This document shows positions 6,661 through 9,985 of a stretch of DNA of 9,985 bases, piece by piece. The notes beneath the pieces were generated by a model, which worked only from the letters and a program-made list of their open reading frames with translations, was not told where the DNA came from and did not search any database. Origin of the DNA: JAAYCB01 sp012744395 (GTDB lineage: Bacteria; Planctomycetota; Planctomycetia; Pirellulales; Thermoguttaceae); the NCBI GenBank assembly GCA_028703175.1, contig JAQVNJ010000175.1, positions 1-9,985 of the forward strand, given 5' to 3'. How positions within the stretch are numbered: position 1 is the stretch's first letter; each line of letters opens with the position of its first letter. The translations under genes were made by a program, and so were the position numbers.

Positions 6661-7632
6661 TCAGCGGGGCTTCTTTTTCGACAGTCCTTTGGTTGCCGAG
6701 CGTTTTGCCGCGGGTGCGGACTTGGCGGGCTTGTTCGCGCCGCCCGTTGACTTTCCCCTGGCGGGCGTCTTCTTCCCTTCAGCGGCATCCCTGGCCGGTT
6801 TGGCCTGGACCTTGGGCTTGGGGGCTGCGGTCTTCTTCGCGGCGGCTTTCTTCGGCTTCTGCTCGGCCTTGGGGGTGGCCGCCGGCGGCTTGGCGGGGGC
6901 CGCCGGGGATGGAGCAGCCTGCCCGGGCGTCTCGGGGGCTGCCCGACTGCGCCGTTTCGGCAATCGGGGCGCGGCTTGCGGATCGATCTCGAGCAGGCAC
7001 TTGCGCAGTTCGGGCTTGTGGGGCGTGGCCGTGAAATCGACGGCGAACTGGTGGAGCAGGGAGGCAAACTCGATACCCTTGTTCTTCGCCACCGAGCGTT
7101 CCAGCCCGGGCACGCTCCCCGCCTTGAGGTCTTTGGGTTTTGCCAGGTCGAGGATTTCCATCACGCTGATCGCGGCCGCGTCGACGGGAATCGCGTGCCC
7201 CCCGAGAGCGACCTGCATGACGTAGGCGACGGCAAAGCTGGTGGCGCCCTTGATCTTTTGCAGTTGCTCGGTGGCCGGGCCGAGGTTCTCCTTGCGGAGT
7301 TCCTCCAGGTCGAATGCGTACTTCGTTTCGAAGACCGACTGGAGAATCTCCTTGATCCGCTGTGCCGCCCGGGTCGGGTCCGGCAGGCAGGAAATCTCTT
7401 CGGCGAGTTCTCGGATCGTGGTCACGCGGACTTCGTTCCAGTCGAAGAAATTATGGACCAGTGCCGCGAAAGCCTGCTCGGCGGCATCGTACTTGGCGTC
7501 TTCCAGGCACGCGGCGAAGAGGAGATGCTCGATGACGGACCTCTGCGGGTCGGGGGCCACGAGTTGGTAGCCAGCCTTTTTCAGAACCTTCTGGATCTTG
7601 TTGATCTTCGTGCTTCGACTGCTGGTTGCCAT
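6661..7632 (-). CDS. Endonuclease III-like (HhH-GPD) protein with histone H1-like basic tail
   Basis: A 323-residue protein with two parts. Residues 1 to about 215 resemble the helix-hairpin-helix GPD DNA-glycosylase fold. IKGATSFAVAYV (127-138) lies where endonuclease III has LPGVGRKTA, and PVDAAA (149-154) lies where it has VDTH. Aligned without gaps, the catalytic Asp is kept (Asp151) but the Lys that forms the Schiff base is Phe133. Only three cysteines (42, 82, 212) are present and the Fe-S cluster spacing is missing. Residues from about 219 are Lys/Ala/Pro-rich (KKAAAKKTAAPKPK), like a histone H1 tail or bacterial nucleoid proteins, and end SKKKPR. I infer a DNA-binding protein, perhaps a monofunctional or inactive glycosylase. 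The ATG at 7632 has only a weak, close AGGA (7636-7639). It sits 73 nt after rbfA and 28 nt before the TPR gene, in one operon. Confidence 0.75.
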   Translation of the reverse strand: MATSSRSTKINKIQKVLKKAGYQLVAPDPQRSVIEHLLFAACLEDAKYDAAEQAFAALVHNFFDWNEVRVTTIRELAEEISCLPDPTRAAQRIKEILQSVFETKYAFDLEELRKENLGPATEQLQKIKGATSFAVAYVMQVALGGHAIPVDAAAISVMEILDLAKPKDLKAGSVPGLERSVAKNKGIEFASLLHQFAVDFTATPHKPELRKCLLEIDPQAAPRLPKRRSRAAPETPGQAAPSPAAPAKPPAATPKAEQKPKKAAAKKTAAPKPKVQAKPARDAAEGKKTPARGKSTGGANKPAKSAPAAKRSATKGLSKKKPR

Positions 7633-7647
7633 GGGTCCTGCCGTCAG

Positions 7648-7656
7648 TTATCCACA
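7648..7656 (+). promoter_or_regulatory. Perfect DnaA-box match
   Basis: TTATCCACA on the plus strand equals the strict DnaA-box consensus. It lies in the 73-bp gap between rbfA and the endonuclease III-like gene, 16 nt from the latter's start codon. Only one box is present and no AT-rich unwinding region is seen, so this is not an origin. A single 9-mer match is expected by chance in roughly one window in ten or more of this size, so a regulatory role is only possible. Confidence 0.35.
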
Positions 7657-7665
7657 GAAAAATTC

Positions 7666-7675
7666 AAGCATGCTT
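7666..7675. repeat. 10-bp perfect palindrome AAGCATGCTT
   Basis: A perfect 10-bp palindrome lies just beside the DnaA-box match, between rbfA and the following gene. A run of five T follows it two bases later on the minus strand, but the palindrome has no loop and would make a poor terminator. It could be a dimer-binding operator; nothing identifies a factor. Confidence 0.35.
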
Positions 7676-7705
7676 CACGGAATGCCGCCTGCGAGCCGCG
7701 CGGCG

Positions 7706-8143
7706 CTACCGATTCGCCTCTCCATCCGTCTCGCTCTCCTCGTCCGCGCCGGCCGCGTCCTGCTCTTCCGGTTCGCCGCCTTCGGGCGGGCGCGTTTCAT
7801 CCGGTGGCAAAACCTCCTTGAGAATTCGTGAAATCTCGATCGACTTCTTCACGCCGTCGTCCAGGAAGAACTCGATCTTCGGCGTGTAGCGGGTGTTGAT
7901 CCGGGCGGCGCATCGGGCTTGCAGGAAACCGGCGGCGCTCCGCAGGCCACGGAGGCTCAACTGTTGCCTGGTTTCATCGCCCATCACCGAGACGTGCACC
8001 TTGGCGTGGCGCAGGTCTCCCGAGACCTCGACGTAGGTCACGGTCACGTCGCGGATTCTCGGGTCCTTCAGGTCGGCGAGGATCGCCATGCCAACCACCT
8101 CGCGGATTGCCTCAGCCGCTTTTTGAGCCCTGCGCGACGGCAT
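7706..8143 (-). CDS. rbfA: Ribosome-binding factor A
   Basis: A 145-residue protein of the RbfA family, which binds the 30S subunit near the 16S rRNA 5' helix and helps late maturation, notably at low temperature. The type II KH-like fold is visible: helix AAEAIREVVGMAIL (9-22), DPRI (27-30), strand VTVTYVEVSGDLRHAKVHV (33-51), helix LRGLRSAAGFLQ (64-75) with the AxG kink in place of GxxG, and TRYTPKIEFFLDDGVKKS (84-101). Residues after about 115 form an acidic tail (EEQDAAGADEESETDGE), which is extra to the core. ATG 8143 is preferred because GGGAG (8149-8153) precedes it by 5 nt; ATG 8158 in the same frame would add MLGVA and has no such site. It lies 148 nt after infB, the usual partner. 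Confidence 0.93.
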   Translation of the reverse strand: MPSRRAQKAAEAIREVVGMAILADLKDPRIRDVTVTYVEVSGDLRHAKVHVSVMGDETRQQLSLRGLRSAAGFLQARCAARINTRYTPKIEFFLDDGVKKSIEISRILKEVLPPDETRPPEGGEPEEQDAAGADEESETDGEANR

Positions 8144-8148
8144 TGCCA

Positions 8149-8153
8149 CTCCC
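8149..8153 (-). promoter_or_regulatory. Shine-Dalgarno site favouring the rbfA start at 8143
   Basis: The minus strand reads GGGAG, 5 nt before ATG 8143. The alternative upstream ATG at 8158 is preceded by a sequence without purine-rich character (CTTGTCTTTCGC). Confidence 0.55.
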
Positions 8154-8291
8154 AACATGCGAAAGACAAGTAACTATCTGCGGAGATTGCCCGCCGCCGG
8201 CCAGGGACGGATTGCCTCGGTCTGCTCCGTCTTCCGCGGCGATGAACCTGGCGCGGCCGCCGCCGGAACGCAGCGGCGGATGGCGCGGCGA

Positions 8292-9985
8292 TCAGAAGGT
8301 TCTCGCCACCTCCTCAATCTTGTAGGCTTCGAGGATGTCGCCTTCCTTCAGGTCGTTGAAACCGCCGAGTTTCATGCCGCATTCGTACCCTTCGCGGACC
8401 TCGCGGGCGTCGTCTTTCTCGCGCTTGAGGGATTCCAGCGAGTAGTCGCCGATAATCCGGCTCTCGCGGATCACGCGGATTCTGGCGTCGCGCTGGATGC
8501 TCCCGGCGAGAACGCGGCAGCCGGCGATCGTGCCCAAACGGCTGATCGCGAAGGTCTTCTGCACCAGCGCGCGGCCGAGTTCCGCTTCGCGTTTCTCCGG
8601 CCGCAGCATGCCTTCGAGGGCGGCCTTCAGATCGGACGTGATTTGATAGATGATGTCGTAGCGGCGAATCTGGACGCCGCGGTTTTCAGCCAGCACCCGG
8701 GCGCTTTCCTCGGGGACGACGTTGAATCCGATGATCACGGCATCCGACGCGCTGGCCAGCGTCACGTCGGCTTCGGTGATTCCGCCGACCGAGGCCTGGA
8801 GGATCTTGATCTGGACCTCGGGGTGCTGGAGCTTGGTCATCTCCTTCTTGATCGCCTCGATCGAACCGCGGACGTCGGCGCGGAGAATGATGTTCAGCGT
8901 GCGGACCTGCTGCTGGCTGATCCGCTCGCTGAGCGTCTCCAGCGTGACCTGGGGCATCGTGACCCGCAGCTCTTCCTTCCGCTGGTGGGCGGCGCGCTCC
9001 TCGGCGATCTGCCGCGCTTCGGGAATCGTCGGCACGACATAGAAGCGGTCGCCCGCGCCGGGCGCCACGTCGAGCCCGGTGAGGTTGGCCGGGAAGGAAG
9101 GGCCGGCCTCCTTGACCCGCCTGCGGGGATTGAGCGTGTCGTACATCGCCTTGATGCGGCCGTGGGCCGCGCCGCAGACGACGATGTCGCCGACATGCAG
9201 GGTTCCACGGTCGACGAGCACCTTGCAGACCACACCGCGCCCCTGCTGCACCTCCGCCTCGAGGCACACCCCGGACCCCGGAGCGTCGGGATTGGCCTTG
9301 TACTCGTTGAGCTCCGCAACCGTCAGGATCGTGTCGAGCAGCTCGTCGATGCCCGCGCCGGTGATCGCGCTGGTGCGGACGACCTCCACGTCGCCACCCC
9401 ACTCGCTGGGCAGCAGTTCGGCGGCGGCCAGCTGCTGGTACGCCCGATCCGGGTTGGCGCCGGGCAGATCGATCTTGTTCAGGGCGACGACGATCGGGAC
9501 CCCGGCGGCCCGGGCGTGGCTGATGGCCTCTTCGGTCTGGGGCATGACGCCGTCGTCGGCGGCCACGACGAGGACCGCGATGTCGGTGCAGTTGGCGCCG
9601 CGGGCGCGCATCTCCGTGAAGGCTTCGTGGCCCGGCGTGTCGACAAATGCGATCGGCCGTCCGTCCTTCTTGATCCGGTAGGCGCGGATGTGCTGCGTGA
9701 TCCGACCCTTTTCGGTCGAGACAACGTCGATGTTGATGATCCGGTCGAGCAAGGAGGTCTTGCCGTGGTCGACGTGGCCGAGAAACGTGACCACCGGGGG
9801 GCGGGGCTTGAGCGACGCGGAGTCGTCCTTGATGTTGTGGAGTCTTTCCATCAACTTCTCTTCGGCCGAGGCCGCCTTGCGGAAATCGACCTCGATCTCC
9901 AGGGCCGTGGCCAGCAGTTCGGCGGTCTCCAGATCGAGTTGGTCGGTGATGCGGAGGAGCTTTTCATACTCGAAGAGTTTGCGTT
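8292..9985 (-). CDS. infB: Translation initiation factor IF-2 (C-terminal 563 residues, 5' end outside window)
   Basis: The open frame runs through the right edge, so the start and the N-terminal linker are missing. The GTPase IF-2 brings formylated initiator tRNA to the 30S subunit and promotes 50S joining. Visible in order: the end of the pre-G segment (TAELLATALEIEVDF near 9880-9930); G1 GHVDHGKT (9756-9779); switch I/G2 GRITQHIRAY (9678-9707); G3 DTPGH (9627-9641); G4 NKID (9468-9479); G5 SAITG; then domains II, III and IV, ending with SLKREKDDAREVREGYECGMKL and a final EEVARTF. Switch I normally reads GGITQHIGAY, so the second Gly is Arg here (codon at 9702-9704). The TTG/ATG codons near 9850 are internal, not starts, because homology continues upstream. 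infB leads the minus-strand operon with rbfA next. Confidence 0.97.
   Translation of the reverse strand, partial: RKLFEYEKLLRITDQLDLETAELLATALEIEVDFRKAASAEEKLMERLHNIKDDSASLKPRPPVVTFLGHVDHGKTSLLDRIINIDVVSTEKGRITQHIRAYRIKKDGRPIAFVDTPGHEAFTEMRARGANCTDIAVLVVAADDGVMPQTEEAISHARAAGVPIVVALNKIDLPGANPDRAYQQLAAAELLPSEWGGDVEVVRTSAITGAGIDELLDTILTVAELNEYKANPDAPGSGVCLEAEVQQGRGVVCKVLVDRGTLHVGDIVVCGAAHGRIKAMYDTLNPRRRVKEAGPSFPANLTGLDVAPGAGDRFYVVPTIPEARQIAEERAAHQRKEELRVTMPQVTLETLSERISQQQVRTLNIILRADVRGSIEAIKKEMTKLQHPEVQIKILQASVGGITEADVTLASASDAVIIGFNVVPEESARVLAENRGVQIRRYDIIYQITSDLKAALEGMLRPEKREAELGRALVQKTFAISRLGTIAGCRVLAGSIQRDARIRVIRESRIIGDYSLESLKREKDDAREVREGYECGMKLGGFNDLKEGDILEAYKIEEVARTF

Noticed and set aside
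4032..7034. A 1000-codon open frame on the plus strand opposite the TPR gene and its neighbours
   Set aside because: It crosses three well-supported minus-strand genes, its translation shows no recognisable domain, and such frames are common opposite GC-rich codons. The minus-strand reading gives clear TPR repeats, a signal peptide and a strong Shine-Dalgarno site.
6633..7067. N-terminal extension of the TPR protein by about 145 residues
   Set aside because: It overlaps the coding end of the HhH-like gene in another frame, is Pro/Arg/Ser-rich, and would bury the signal peptide.
8144..8291. Possible small gene (such as DUF503) between infB and rbfA
   Set aside because: The 148-nt gap holds no frame with a start site and a recognisable protein; it is too short for DUF503, which is about 90-100 residues.

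Overview
The window looks like a chromosomal segment of a GC-rich planctomycete-type bacterium. I infer this from the high GC content, the sequence style of the RbfA, IF-2 and YebC proteins, the Gfo/Idh plus URO-D-like gene pair, and the short spacer repeats. This is recollection of the phylum, not a search result. No RNA genes, CRISPR arrays, insertion sequences or prophage genes were seen.

Layout: (1) At the left edge, on the minus strand, are the first 28 codons of a gene that continues outside the window and resembles planctomycete glucosamine-6-phosphate-deaminase-like proteins. Next to it is a complete PIG-L/LmbE-family zinc deacetylase. They are separated by a small repeat module: a perfect 24-bp inverted repeat between two different triple heptamer tandem repeats. 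(2) A 339-bp divergent intergenic region follows. (3) On the plus strand a Gfo/Idh/MocA oxidoreductase and a URO-D-like protein overlap by 4 bp (ATGA) and form a two-gene operon. (4) From 9985 leftwards to 3488, all on the minus strand, lie infB (5' end outside the window), rbfA, an endonuclease III-like protein with a histone H1-like Lys/Ala/Pro tail, a secreted or periplasmic TPR protein, and a YebC/PmpR-family protein. This block converges on the URO-D gene at about 3373-3487.

The right-hand block is mainly about translation: IF-2 for initiation, RbfA for 30S maturation, and YebC, whose family has been linked to relief of ribosome stalling. Two less ordinary genes sit between them. The left-hand genes look like small-molecule metabolism, probably amino-sugar or other carbohydrate processing. 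Gene order and close spacing support co-transcription within each block.

The most unusual items are the endonuclease III-like protein, which lacks the catalytic Lys and the Fe-S cysteines but keeps the Asp and carries a basic tail; a perfect DnaA box just upstream of it; the nested palindrome and heptamer module; the HTD-type URO-D paralogue coupled to an oxidoreductase; and an Arg in the switch I motif of IF-2. I found no clearly new multi-gene system.
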